From positions 1 through 34,443 of the forward strand of contig JAQZCZ010000010.1 of NCBI GenBank assembly GCA_028751095.1: DNA of 34,443 nucleotides, written 5' to 3'. Of this stretch, positions 1-7,443 are shown in pieces (the stretch's first letter is position 1; every line of letters starts with the position of its first letter). A program made the translations under genes and the position numbers. Origin of the DNA: Euryarchaeota archaeon Ods01. Its GTDB lineage: Archaea; Halobacteriota; Halobacteria; Halobacteriales; Halorutilaceae. The notes beneath the pieces were generated by a model that worked only from the letters and a program-made list of their open reading frames with translations, searched no databases and was not told where the DNA came from.

Positions 1-399
1 ATACTTGCGGCGGTAATCGGAACCTTTGTCCTCGGGCTTGGTGACGAGGTCGGTGAGACGCCGCAGGCTGGCGTGACGTTCGACCATGACACCGGTAACG
101 ATGAGATAACTGTTCAGATTGTTGACGCCGGTAACGTTGACTCGCTGACGGTACAGTTTGATAATGACGAAGTTGATGGGAGTAACCACGACCTAGCTGG
201 CACAGGATGGGAGACTGATGACGGTGCCGATAACGTATCCACTACAGGCGATGTATCGGCAGGCGACAGCTTCACAATAGTTGAAGATAACCAAGATTCA
301 GGGGAAGTACAGATAGACGGTGACGTTGAAGACCTCGAACTCACCCTCGTTGGTGAGGTCGGCGGCGAGGAAGCTGTCCTTGACGGCTTCGACACGTAG
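1..399 (+). CDS. Type IV pilin, 3' part (5'-truncated by window edge)
   Basis: The frame is open from base 1 and stops at 397-399. The first visible residues read ILAAVIGTFVLGLGDEV, which is the end of the hydrophobic N-terminal helix typical of haloarchaeal Pilin_N (DUF1628-type) pilins. The prepilin peptidase site and the start of the helix lie upstream of the window. The remaining ~110 residues form a polar, Asp/Glu-rich, beta-rich head with alternating Val/Leu strands and no transmembrane segment. By family knowledge the helix packs in the pilus core and the acidic head is exposed; it would work in adhesion or surface attachment. Which pilus system it belongs to cannot be told, since its neighbours upstream are missing. 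Base composition is visibly more AT-rich than in the following genes, which is common for surface proteins. Confidence 0.8.
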   Translation: MLAAVIGTFVLGLGDEVGETPQAGVTFDHDTGNDEITVQIVDAGNVDSLTVQFDNDEVDGSNHDLAGTGWETDDGADNVSTTGDVSAGDSFTIVEDNQDSGEVQIDGDVEDLELTLVGEVGGEEAVLDGFDT

Positions 400-413
400 A
401 GCGCGTTAACCAA

Positions 414-428
414 CCTCTTCTTTTTGCT
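414..428 (+). terminator. T-rich stretch after the pilin gene, possible terminator
   Basis: A pyrimidine/T-rich run (CTCTTCTTTTTGCTC) begins 15 nt after the pilin stop. Archaeal transcription commonly ends at U-rich tracts without a hairpin. The rest of the 126-nt convergent gap (400-525) shows no gene. Confidence 0.35.
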
Positions 429-525
429 CAGACAGATAGCGTAAGCTACGTCGTTACTTTCGACCTGAGGCTAATTCGCCGCGTGCGCAACTTCACCCTC
501 TGAGCTTATAGAGCGGTCCGCTAAC

Positions 526-1359
526 TCAGACCTCAGTCAGCCCCTCGATATCCTCGCCCTCGAACTCCCTTGGCATCCTGCCGTCGACCGCGTAGACGTA
601 CAGCGCCGTCTTGACCACGCCTCTGAGCGCCGCGGCGACGAGCGTTCCGGCGGCGAAGAACAGTAGAGCGGCGAAGAATGCGAGTATGACGCTCGTTCCG
701 ACGAGGGCGAAGGCGACGACCGCTCCGAGGGCGTATATCGGTAGTGCGACGAGGTTAGGACCGACGATACCGATGGGCGTCTCCCCCCAGAGGCTCCTGA
801 ACGTCGATGCGCTTTCGGTGAACATCTCGCGTACGGACCCGTCGGGCTTGAGGACCGCCGTCGGCACGATGAAGAACGTCATCAGGGTCCACGCGACGCC
901 GAAGACCAACGACAGGAGCTGTGCGCCGCGCGAGTCGGAGCTTTCGGCTATCCGGAGTATCACGCCGACCGTCGCGCTTATCGCCGCCCACGCTATGAGC
1001 TTGTCCTTGACGCGCCACGCCGCTTCGAGTCCGCGCCGGAACTCGGGTTCGCCGCCCTCGATGACCTCCTTCGTCTCGTGGACGAGCGCCCCCGTGAAGA
1101 ACGCCGAGATGAACGTTGTCACGAAGTAGACGACGAACAGGACACCTAGCACCGCTATCTCGTTCTGCGCCAGCTCCTCCAGACTTCCTGTCGCCGTGAA
1201 GCCGAATCCGAGCGTCGCACCCGCGAGGACGGCGTAGAAGACGACCGCACTCACGCCCGCGACGAACGGGAAGACCAGAAGACGCGGATAGTTCTTCGTC
1301 AGTACGATACTGTCCTTTGTGAGCGCCAGACCTCGTTTGGCTCTTCCGTACAGTCCCAT
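526..1359 (-). CDS. DUF6159-like integral membrane protein
   Basis: This 277-residue protein opens with a short basic segment followed by about six hydrophobic segments, at roughly residues 30-50, 70-90, 120-140, 150-170, 195-220 and 225-245. The basic start (GLYGRAKRGLALTKDS) and overall pattern resemble the DUF6159 family, which is common in haloarchaea and has no known function. I recognise this from memory, not from an alignment. The short C-terminal tail is acidic and presumably cytoplasmic. A TATA-like box lies 24-31 nt upstream of the ATG. The gene stands alone on its strand, divergent from the ZIP transporter gene. Confidence 0.7.
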   Translation of the reverse strand: MGLYGRAKRGLALTKDSIVLTKNYPRLLVFPFVAGVSAVVFYAVLAGATLGFGFTATGSLEELAQNEIAVLGVLFVVYFVTTFISAFFTGALVHETKEVIEGGEPEFRRGLEAAWRVKDKLIAWAAISATVGVILRIAESSDSRGAQLLSLVFGVAWTLMTFFIVPTAVLKPDGSVREMFTESASTFRSLWGETPIGIVGPNLVALPIYALGAVVAFALVGTSVILAFFAALLFFAAGTLVAAALRGVVKTALYVYAVDGRMPREFEGEDIEGLTEV

Positions 1360-1382
1360 GTTCCGAGATGTACGCCGCCGAA

Positions 1383-1390
1383 CAATAAGC
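1383..1390 (-). promoter_or_regulatory. TATA-like box for the DUF6159-like gene
   Basis: The minus strand reads GCTTATTG centred about 27 nt upstream of the ATG at 1359, the spacing expected for a leaderless haloarchaeal transcript. Confidence 0.45.
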
Positions 1391-1465
1391 TACCGTAAGC
1401 CAAAACGCTCGTTTTGTCTACCGCCCGACGCCAGACTTTTGCCCTCTCCCGACGAAGCCCCGCCG

Positions 1466-2245
1466 ATGACTGACCTCGTCACAGTCCTGCTGATTACGAC
1501 CGTCGCGGGTCTCGTCACGGGTCTCGGCGCTGTCCCCGTCCTCTTCGAGACGCGGGTCAGCCACCGTGCCTACGACGGCGCGGTCGCATTCGCCGCAGGC
1601 GTCATGTCGGGGGCGGCGGTCTTCTCCCTCATCGACCCGGGCACCGAACTCGGGACCGTTGGCGAGGTCGCCGTCGGCGTAGCAGTCGGCGCGGCGTTTC
1701 TGCTCCTCGCCAACCGCGCTATCCCTCACCTCCACGCAGGATACCTCGAATGGACCTCGGACTCCGGAGACGGACCTGCGCCCCAAACCGACGACAGCCT
1801 ACGGAAAGCCGTCCTCATAGGCGGCTCTATCACGCTCCATAACGCGCCCGAAGGTCTCGCGGTAGGCATAGCGTTTGCGAGCGGACTCGAAGGCGTTGGC
1901 ATGACGCTTGCCTTCGTAATCGGTATCCAGAACATACCCGACGGATTCGCTTTCGCCGTTCCCGCGGGCGTCACGGGACTGTCCAAGGCGCGCGTCGTCG
2001 GATACACGACCCTCTCGGGCGCTATCCCTCAGCCCGTCGCCGCCGCCGTCGGCTTCGTACTCGTCGAACTCTCCGAAGGCGTCTTCCCCGTTGCCGCGGG
2101 CTTCGCCGCCGGAGCCATGATAGCCGTTGTCTTCCGCGAAATGATACCGTCGAGCCACGGACACGGCTACTCCGACGCCGCTACCGCGACCTTCGTCGTC
2201 GGATTTCTCCTGATATTCGTGGTCGACACGGCTCTCGTCTTCTGA
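1466..2245 (+). CDS. ZIP family divalent metal transporter (GufA-like)
   Basis: This 259-residue protein with about eight hydrophobic segments carries the two ZIP signatures: HNAPEGLAVGIAF in the fourth helix and IQNIPDGFAFAVP in the fifth. They supply the metal-binding His, Asn, Glu/Asp and Gln of the transport site. The Gln in place of the first His of the second motif is the form I associate with GufA-like ZIPs. The substrate is most likely Zn2+, possibly Mn2+ or Fe2+. A polar His-containing loop between the third and fourth helices is short. The frame is open upstream to 1319, but that extension is basic, overlaps the divergent gene and has no hydrophobic pattern, so the ATG at 1466 (MTDLVTVLLITTVAG) is preferred. 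Confidence 0.88.
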   Translation: MTDLVTVLLITTVAGLVTGLGAVPVLFETRVSHRAYDGAVAFAAGVMSGAAVFSLIDPGTELGTVGEVAVGVAVGAAFLLLANRAIPHLHAGYLEWTSDSGDGPAPQTDDSLRKAVLIGGSITLHNAPEGLAVGIAFASGLEGVGMTLAFVIGIQNIPDGFAFAVPAGVTGLSKARVVGYTTLSGAIPQPVAAAVGFVLVELSEGVFPVAAGFAAGAMIAVVFREMIPSSHGHGYSDAATATFVVGFLLIFVVDTALVF

Positions 2246-2296
2246 GAGCCGCGGCTGTCTGTCGGAGCTTCGGAAAAAACGGCGAAAGAACGGCGT

Positions 2297-2503
2297 CTAA
2301 ATCCGCTCTAGGTTTGCCGCCCGCGGTCCCTTGTCGCCTTCCTCTACGTCGAAACGTACCTCCTCGCCTTCCTCTAGGTCGGGACCTTCGATATCTTCCA
2401 TGTGGAAGAATACGTCGTCGTCGGCGTCTTCGTCGGTGTCGTCGCGCTCTATGAATCCGTAGCCCTTCCTGTCATGGAAGAACTTTACCGTGCCTTCTGG
2501 CAT
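2297..2503 (-). CDS. cspA: Cold-shock domain protein
   Basis: This 68-residue protein is a complete cold-shock domain. It has the N-terminal GTVKFFHDRKGYGFIE strand pair with RNP1 (KGYGFIE) and the RNP2-like VFFH. It would bind single-stranded nucleic acid and act as an RNA chaperone. The central acidic insert (DTDEDADDD) and pI are typical of haloarchaeal versions. A near-perfect TATA box lies 22-29 nt upstream, so the transcript is probably leaderless or nearly so. It is a monocistronic gene between the ZIP transporter and the VOC protein. Confidence 0.93.
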   Translation of the reverse strand: MPEGTVKFFHDRKGYGFIERDDTDEDADDDVFFHMEDIEGPDLEEGEEVRFDVEEGDKGPRAANLERI

Positions 2504-2524
2504 GACCCCGAATTTGGTCCGGTC

Positions 2525-2532
2525 CTATATAG
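2525..2532 (-). promoter_or_regulatory. TATA box of the cold-shock gene
   Basis: The palindrome CTATATAG is centred about 26 nt upstream of the cspA ATG at 2503. It could also be read on the plus strand, but lies 52-59 nt from the VOC start, so cspA is the better partner. Confidence 0.6.
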
Positions 2533-2583
2533 TCTTTGCGTTGCACCCCACGCCTATTTCCGTGCCAGTGCCGTACTAAGCCC

Positions 2584-3186
2584 ATGAACGTCACCGACGA
2601 CTATCCCGACAGCCCTTTCCGCACGACCGGCACCGACCACGTAACCGTCTGGGGGAGCAACCCCGACAACGTACTGTCGTTCTACCGTGACCTGTTGGGA
2701 ATGCGCCTCGTCCTGCGCCAACCCAACCTCGATGACCCCTCCCAGACACATCTGTTCCTCGACACGGGCGACGGTACCGTTCTTACCTTCTTCGTCAACG
2801 AGGGGCGCGACGCCCACGCCGGTCCACAGCGTACGAACGTCGGCGCTGTCCACCATCTCGCCTTCTCTTTCGAACCCGAGCGTTTCGCCGACGTAGCAAA
2901 GGCGCTTGACGACGACGGGCGCGGCTACAACGTCTTCGACCGCGGCATCTTCCAGTCTCTCTACACGCGCGATAACGACGGCTTAATCGTTGAACTCTCG
3001 ACCGACAAGTACGGTATACCTGACGAACGCCGCGCCGAGGTCTTGGCGACCACCCAACGGATACGTGAGGAGGACGGCGCAGATTACGCCGAAGACGAAC
3101 ACCTGCGTGCCGCCCTCGAAGAGCTGGGTATCGACGCCGAACCCCGCGAGATACCCGACGCACCGAGCGGGGTCGGTGACCTCTAG
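2584..3186 (+). CDS. VOC family (glyoxalase/dioxygenase-like) protein
   Basis: This 200-residue protein holds one vicinal-oxygen-chelate module (residues ~15-140) followed by a charged C-terminal extension. Visible candidate metal ligands are His19 (TDHVTVW), His91 (VHHLAF) and Glu137 (GLIVELSTD), the 2-His-1-carboxylate pattern. The stretch SLYTRDNDGLIVEL resembles ring-cleavage dioxygenases and related VOC enzymes. The substrate cannot be read from the sequence. The ATG at 2584 is chosen because the in-frame region upstream overlaps the cspA promoter. Its stop codon interlocks with the stop of the convergent SCP2-type gene through CTAG at 3183-3186. Confidence 0.82.
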   Translation: MNVTDDYPDSPFRTTGTDHVTVWGSNPDNVLSFYRDLLGMRLVLRQPNLDDPSQTHLFLDTGDGTVLTFFVNEGRDAHAGPQRTNVGAVHHLAFSFEPERFADVAKALDDDGRGYNVFDRGIFQSLYTRDNDGLIVELSTDKYGIPDERRAEVLATTQRIREEDGADYAEDEHLRAALEELGIDAEPREIPDAPSGVGDL

Positions 3187-3926
3187 AAGATGTACCGCGT
3201 CTCAGTCTCCGCAGAGACGCCGGCGAGACGCTGAGCCGCTTCGGCGTACTCCATCACACGGTTCATGTCTCCTTCGAGTTCGAGCTTACCGCTCATGATA
3301 AGCTGAATCGGGTCGCTTCCCTCGATAAGCTCCTTCCAGTCGTCGTACTCGCCGTGTATCACGAAGGCGGCGTCCGACTCCTCGCGCGACTCAACCATCC
3401 CAACCTCGGTGCAGTCGCCGCGCTCCAGACCGATATGTGCGTACACGGTGTCCTCGTCGACCTTCTCGTCTAACTCCGTCATCAGCCTGTCCAACTGCGG
3501 CGGAAGCGCGTCTTCGAGAGCCGCGGGCATCTCGTCGCTCGCGTCTTCGAGAGCGGGGTCTTCGTCGAAGAACCCCTCGGCGTCTTCGAGAAGTCCACGT
3601 ACATCGTCGGGGAGCGACTCCACGATTGCGTCAGGAACCTCATCGGTCAGCGCGTAAACCGGAGCCTCGCCGTACTCGTCGATGAGCGTGTCGCGTGCCC
3701 CGTCGTCTACCTCCGACCAGACCTCGTCGGGTACCTTTCTTAGCTCCAGAAGTTCGTCGGGAAGGTCCGAAACGGTGTGTTCGTCGAGCGGAAGCCCCCG
3801 TATCTCGAAGACGAAGTCTCCGTTCCATCCGTCACCCCATTCGGCGGCGTGTTCGGCGTACTCGTCGTCCTCGTTTATCGCCTCACGGTACAGTTCGAGC
3901 CATTCTACGGTAGGAAACCACGCCAT
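3183..3926 (-). CDS. SCP2-type (sterol carrier-like) lipid-binding protein, paralog A
   Basis: This 247-residue acidic protein begins AWFPTVEWLELYREAINED and ends with a region resembling the SCP2 fold: EYDDWKELIEG, then the dipole LIMSGKLELEGDM followed by a final helix. SCP2 domains bind fatty-acyl or other hydrophobic ligands in a tunnel; haloarchaea lack sterols, so the ligand is probably an isoprenoid or acyl compound. The middle ~90 residues are a helical acidic segment. It is clearly paralogous to the protein at 9479-10267, which shares the opening WFPTVEW, the EIRG/DxPxDE segment and the closing ETRYIF. No signal peptide or membrane segment is seen. It overlaps the VOC gene by 4 nt at the 3' end. 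Confidence 0.7.
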   Translation of the reverse strand: MAWFPTVEWLELYREAINEDDEYAEHAAEWGDGWNGDFVFEIRGLPLDEHTVSDLPDELLELRKVPDEVWSEVDDGARDTLIDEYGEAPVYALTDEVPDAIVESLPDDVRGLLEDAEGFFDEDPALEDASDEMPAALEDALPPQLDRLMTELDEKVDEDTVYAHIGLERGDCTEVGMVESREESDAAFVIHGEYDDWKELIEGSDPIQLIMSGKLELEGDMNRVMEYAEAAQRLAGVSAETETRYIF

Positions 3927-4086
3927 ACCTTACCTATCCGACAGCCCCGAAAGCCCTTTCTGCCTGTTATCCGAGGCTGTATGTTTCTCAGCGCTCCTCC
4001 GTACTACTCTTGTCGTTTCCACGGGGACTTAAACAGCCTTCTATCGTGGGGGAAACCGATTTCCGTACCATCGAGTACTATAATTC

Positions 4087-4674
4087 ATGTCAGTTCCCGA
4101 CGACATAGACCGTTACTTCGAGATGTCGGACGAAGAGCTAAAGCAGAACCTTCCGGAGCTTCTCGACGCGCTTGCGGACGACGTAGAGGCTCTCGTCGAG
4201 GAGCGTGCCGAAGACGTGCCCCGTCTCCTTAGCCGCCTCGACTCGACAGACGTTGAGGGTTTCGCCAACGACGCGCCCGAGGTCGCTGAGGAGTTTCAGG
4301 ACTTCCTCTGGGATGCGACGAGCGCTCTCGTGGACCGCGACGAGGAGCTACAGCAGAATATCACGCAGAGCGCGACGGTCAACTTCGAGGCGACCGACTC
4401 GCCGATGGAGGGTCATCTCGAAGTTGACGCCGACGCCGGAGCGCTCGAAGGCGGCGCGGGAAACGTTGACGGCGCGGACCTCAACATCACCGGACCCTCG
4501 AATACGCTCGCTGGCATGCTGACCGGCTCGACCGACCCTGTGCAGGGGTTCATGGCGGGCGAGTTCGAGATGGACGGCGACGTTGATACAGGCATGGAGC
4601 TAGCGTCGGTGATTACTCCCGTACACGAACGCCTTAACCGGTACGGCGACGAGGAGGGCGACGAGGACGACTGA
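4087..4674 (+). CDS. Small SCP2-domain protein with helical N-terminal region
   Basis: Residues 1-90 of this 195-residue protein are predicted helical and acidic (SDEELKQNLPELLDALADDVEAL). Residues ~95-190 look like an SCP2 lipid-binding domain, with ADLNITGPSNTLAGMLTGS, DPVQGFMAGEFEMDGDVD and a terminal helix. The second phrase corresponds to the conserved core of SCP2 (dp...ml.GkikveGD). It differs from the two longer paralogs in the window and has no FPTVEW opening. It lies divergent from paralog A across a 160-nt gap with no clear TATA box and is followed after 78 nt by the repeat protein on the same strand, so the two may be co-transcribed. Its ligand is unknown. Confidence 0.65.
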   Translation: MSVPDDIDRYFEMSDEELKQNLPELLDALADDVEALVEERAEDVPRLLSRLDSTDVEGFANDAPEVAEEFQDFLWDATSALVDRDEELQQNITQSATVNFEATDSPMEGHLEVDADAGALEGGAGNVDGADLNITGPSNTLAGMLTGSTDPVQGFMAGEFEMDGDVDTGMELASVITPVHERLNRYGDEEGDEDD

Positions 4675-4752
4675 GATAAACCCGAGCGCCTGCTTCGCCG
4701 ACGCCTGACCGGAGTTAAGCTTTAGTGTTCTCAAAACTAGACAGGTTAAGCC

Positions 4753-5580
4753 ATGTCAACTGAAACAAGCGAGATAACGATACGTCTGGAGGGGGAAGGG
4801 AGCGAACAGATGGCTGACGAGGTCCGCAACGCAGTTGTCGAGAGGCTTTCGGACGACGACGCCGATGCCTTCGTCCGCGATACCACCGACGCAATCTCGG
4901 GAACTGCACGCGACGGCGGCTTCTCCGACGAGGTTGTGGTCGACGTTGCGTCTTCGATAAGCGCGTCTGTCGAAGAGGGGGGCTACTCCGACGAACTTGT
5001 CGAAGAAGGCGCTGACACCATCTCCGAGACTATATCTGAGAAGGGACACTCGGAGGCTCTCGTCGACGGCGTCGGCGACGAAATTGTCCGTCTCTTACAA
5101 GGACCTAAGTCGGACGAGATTGTTCAGGAGGTTGCCGATATCATCATCGCACGCCTCCCGGGTGTGCGCCGTGTCGGTATGCTCCGGCGCGCTATCAAGA
5201 AGGTCGCCGACAAGCTACTCGGCAAACGCGCCGACCTCGTCGTTGCGGACGTAGGCGACGTAATCGTTGACAAGATAGTCAGCGAAGGACACGCCGACGA
5301 GATGGTCGAAAATACGCTTTCGATAGCCGCTGATGAGGTTATCGAGGGCGACGACTCGCACGCTCTCGTCCATGCCCTCCTTCTGATGGCGGCTCACGAG
5401 ATAGTTGAACAGGACGCGTCGGACGAGGTCGTCGAGAACGCAATCGAGGACCTCGCCGAGAGGTACGTCGATGAAGACGCGTCCGAGGAGTTCGTTGAGG
5501 GGACCGCCGACGCCTGCTTCGACAACCTTTCGAAGGAGGATATCGAGGAAATCGCGTCGAGGCTCGACGACGGGACCTAG
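4753..5580 (+). CDS. Hypothetical protein made of ~12 helical 20-21-residue repeats
   Basis: I do not recognise a family. After a short N-terminal strand-like stretch (residues 1-16), almost the whole 275-residue protein is a tandem repeat. Units begin at residues 17, 37, 58, 79, 100, 120, 160, 181, 202, 223, 244 and 264, i.e. every 20-21 residues, with one basic insert at ~136-159 (GVRRVGMLRRAIKKVADKL). Each unit starts (S/A)-(D/E)-x-hydrophobic-Val, has hydrophobic residues at unit positions 4, 5, 9, 12 and 16, and ends in a Gly/Asp/His turn such as EGGY or SEGH. This suggests one amphipathic helix plus a turn per unit. It has no signal peptide or membrane segment. It follows the SCP2 gene on the same strand, and its TAG interlocks with the stop of the convergent esterase (CTAG at 5577-5580). 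Confidence 0.8.
   Translation: MSTETSEITIRLEGEGSEQMADEVRNAVVERLSDDDADAFVRDTTDAISGTARDGGFSDEVVVDVASSISASVEEGGYSDELVEEGADTISETISEKGHSEALVDGVGDEIVRLLQGPKSDEIVQEVADIIIARLPGVRRVGMLRRAIKKVADKLLGKRADLVVADVGDVIVDKIVSEGHADEMVENTLSIAADEVIEGDDSHALVHALLLMAAHEIVEQDASDEVVENAIEDLAERYVDEDASEEFVEGTADACFDNLSKEDIEEIASRLDDGT
4753..5580 (+). repeat. Protein-level tandem repeat with ~60-63-nt DNA period
   Basis: The repeat is visible in the protein as (S/A)(D/E)-x-(L/V/I/M/F)-V-x(3)-A/V-x(2)-I at 20-21-residue spacing from about base 4801 to 5560. At DNA level the units have diverged, sharing codons for the SDE-LV start but not long identical stretches, so the array is old and not a recent slippage expansion. The spacing breaks once, between the units starting at residues 120 and 160. 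Confidence 0.75.
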
Positions 5581-6212
5581 ACCAGCCTGTCGAACAGCCC
5601 TGCGACGTACTCCTTTTCGTCCCTGTTGACCGTGTGTCCCATGCCTTCGTAGATACGTTTCTCGACCTCGGCTCCGAGTGCCTCGAAGACATCCGCGGTT
5701 ACGTCGACGCGCTCGACGGGTATATGCGGGTCACGGTCGCTACATCCGACGAAGAACGGTGTACCTCTGAGGTCACCCTCGTAGTCGCCCGTCTCGACCT
5801 TCTCGCCTATCAGACCGCCGCTGAAGGCGACGACGCCTCCGTAACGACGTGGACTGCGCGCCGCGTACTCGGACGCGAGACACGCGCCCTGTGAAAAGCC
5901 GAGGATGACGACGCGTTCGACCGGGACGCCGCCGTCGCGTGCGGCGTTGACCGCGCTTCCGACGGCACGTAGACCCGAAGACCGCCCGGGTTCGTTCATC
6001 TCGACCGGAGCGAGGAACGACTCCGGATACCACTCGTTCCCCTCTGCCTGCGGCGCGAGATACGCGACTCCTTCGCGGTGGAACGTTTCAGCGAGGCGGA
6101 TGATGCTCTCGGCGTCCGCTCCGCGTCCGTGTACCAGAACCGCCGCCGCTTCCGCCTTGTTGAGTTCGGTTCCCGCTGTAACGAGCGGCTGGCTGGCGTG
6201 AGGGTCTTCCAT
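5577..6212 (-). CDS. Phospholipase/carboxylesterase-family alpha/beta hydrolase
   Basis: This 211-residue hydrolase has the small-esterase layout: oxyanion region AVLVHGRGA (residues ~24-32), nucleophile elbow GFSQGA with Ser107, Asp161 in SDRDPHIP and His193 in GMGHTV. These form a complete Ser-Asp-His triad of the Abhydrolase_2 (phospholipase/carboxylesterase) family. It should hydrolyse carboxylic esters or thioesters of short to medium acyl chains; the natural substrate is unknown. It has no signal peptide, so it is cytoplasmic. Its 3' end overlaps the repeat protein by 4 nt. A TATA-like box lies 22-28 nt upstream of the ATG, back-to-back with the promoter of the membrane protein at 6282. 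Confidence 0.88.
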   Translation of the reverse strand: MEDPHASQPLVTAGTELNKAEAAAVLVHGRGADAESIIRLAETFHREGVAYLAPQAEGNEWYPESFLAPVEMNEPGRSSGLRAVGSAVNAARDGGVPVERVVILGFSQGACLASEYAARSPRRYGGVVAFSGGLIGEKVETGDYEGDLRGTPFFVGCSDRDPHIPVERVDVTADVFEALGAEVEKRIYEGMGHTVNRDEKEYVAGLFDRLV

Positions 6213-6233
6213 GCCTGACGTAGCCGACGGTCA

Positions 6234-6240
6234 CCTAAAC
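6234..6240 (-). promoter_or_regulatory. TATA-like box for the esterase gene
   Basis: The minus strand reads GTTTAGG, centred 25 nt upstream of the ATG at 6212. Confidence 0.4.
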
Positions 6241-6253
6241 CGTTTCGGGAGGG

Positions 6254-6260
6254 TTTTACG
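6254..6260 (+). promoter_or_regulatory. TATA-like box for the membrane protein at 6282
   Basis: TTTTACG is centred 25 nt upstream of the ATG at 6282. With the box at 6234-6240 it forms a compact 69-nt divergent promoter region. Confidence 0.4.
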
Positions 6261-6281
6261 TCGAGCGCCGTATTACGCCGC

Positions 6282-6674
6282 ATGGAAACCGCGAAGCTCG
6301 AACATCCTCTGACGGAAGCCACCGTCAGCGCCGTCTTCGTATTCGTCGCGGGCTACGTCGTCTGGCCTCCGACCACGTTCCACTGGGAGTTTCTCGAAGG
6401 CGTCGTCGGCGGAGCAGTCCTACTCGCCCTTCTCGCCGTTCTCTGCGTCGTCCTCGGAGCGGCGTTCGCCGTCGTCACCGGCGTCCGTCTTTCGACCTTC
6501 GTCGCCGGCGGTATAGCCGCCTACCTCGTCGGAATGTGGGGAATAAGCCGTATAATGACGCCCGACAGTCCCGTCCACTTCGTCCTATACGGCGTCTTTC
6601 TCGTCCTTTTCGTCGCGGGGGTCGCCGTTCCGGAGGCTTACGGTCGTTTGAAGGAGCTAACGCATGACGAGTAG
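6282..6674 (+). CDS. Four-helix integral membrane protein, unknown function
   Basis: This 130-residue protein has four strong hydrophobic segments at roughly residues 14-31, 40-65, 70-88 and 98-117, separated by very short loops, and a charged C-terminus (YGRLKELTHDE). I recognise no motif or family. Segments two and three are Ala/Val/Gly-rich. It is probably monocistronic, divergent from the esterase, and its last 18 nt overlap the convergent membrane protein gene. Confidence 0.7.
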   Translation: METAKLEHPLTEATVSAVFVFVAGYVVWPPTTFHWEFLEGVVGGAVLLALLAVLCVVLGAAFAVVTGVRLSTFVAGGIAAYLVGMWGISRIMTPDSPVHFVLYGVFLVLFVAGVAVPEAYGRLKELTHDE

Positions 6675-7289
6675 CTTCGAACTCCAGTCGCTGTCGGAGT
6701 CGAAGGACCCGCTCGTGTCGGAGAGGGCGGACGAGATTATGATGAAGGCGGCGAGTAACATCAGGTAGAGTCCGTAGCCGAGTTCACGGGTCACGGCTTC
6801 GAGGTTGCCCGTCTGTTGCATCAGTATGAAGACCATCGTCATGCCGCCGAGGAGCATGACGTAACCGCCCATATGGTGGAAGACTGAGAGGAACGAACCT
6901 GCGAAGACGACTACTACGAGAATAAGGACTACTAAGCTAACACTCGTCTCGACTCCGGCGGAGGCGGAGACTACGATATCAACGACCGACTGAGCCGCTT
7001 CGTTAGCCCCGACGACGGGCGACCGGAAGTAAGGGGTGGCGAGAGACGCGAGACCGACGCCGACGCCGACTGCGCGTATCATAGCGGGGCTGTCCGATGC
7101 GCCGTCCTCTGTTGTCTTGGGGTCTGCCTTGGTCGCGTCCCTTACTGCGATACCCATGCCTGAGACCGTCAGGACGAAGCCGAGGACGAACGCCATCATG
7201 CCTATCTCAGGTCCCGGGTACTCCGCGATTCCGAGAGCCATCAGCGCGACCCCGCCTGCCGGTAGGGCTAACGATGTCTTGCTTACCAT
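6657..7289 (-). CDS. Haloarchaeal-type membrane protein, unknown function
   Basis: This 210-residue protein has hydrophobic segments at about residues 7-22, 26-46, 72-86, 113-135, 139-158 and 170-187 and a Ser/Asp-rich tail (SGSFDSDSDWSSK). I do not recognise the family. The ATG at 7289 is preferred: the frame can be extended to a TTG at 7304, but a Gly-rich possible ribosome-binding stretch (GGTGGGA) sits about 8 nt before the ATG. A TATA-like TTATTTATC lies about 35 nt upstream (7322-7330). It overlaps the membrane protein at 6282 tail to tail. Confidence 0.68.
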   Translation of the reverse strand: MVSKTSLALPAGGVALMALGIAEYPGPEIGMMAFVLGFVLTVSGMGIAVRDATKADPKTTEDGASDSPAMIRAVGVGVGLASLATPYFRSPVVGANEAAQSVVDIVVSASAGVETSVSLVVLILVVVVFAGSFLSVFHHMGGYVMLLGGMTMVFILMQQTGNLEAVTRELGYGLYLMLLAAFIIISSALSDTSGSFDSDSDWSSKLLVMR

Positions 7290-7321
7290 TCGGTTCCCAC
7301 CCAATGGGACTGAGTCGTTCG

Positions 7322-7330
7322 AGATAAATA
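7322..7330 (-). promoter_or_regulatory. TATA-like box for the membrane protein at 6657-7289
   Basis: The minus strand reads TTATTTATC within an AT-rich island (GATAAATAAG on the plus strand). Its centre is about 37 nt from the ATG, which would leave a ~10-nt leader holding the GGTGGGA stretch. Confidence 0.4.
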
Positions 7331-7443
7331 AGTCTTTGTGGAAGAGAAAGCTCGGCTTTACTCAGTTACGGAGGGCTTTACAGCCGCTCACACGCCTCGT
7401 TCCCATCAGAACCCTTTTGGGCGGATACGCGGATTAATGAACG

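Noticed and set aside
4077-4084. ACTATAAT just before ATG 4087 as a promoter
   Set aside because: It is only a few bases from the start codon, too close for an archaeal TATA box, and bacterial -10 rules do not apply.
3927-4086. 160-nt gap between two SCP2-type genes as a possible small RNA or riboswitch
   Set aside because: No stable stem or known aptamer pattern was visible; only a weak TTAAA element at ~4027. It is more likely the divergent promoter region.
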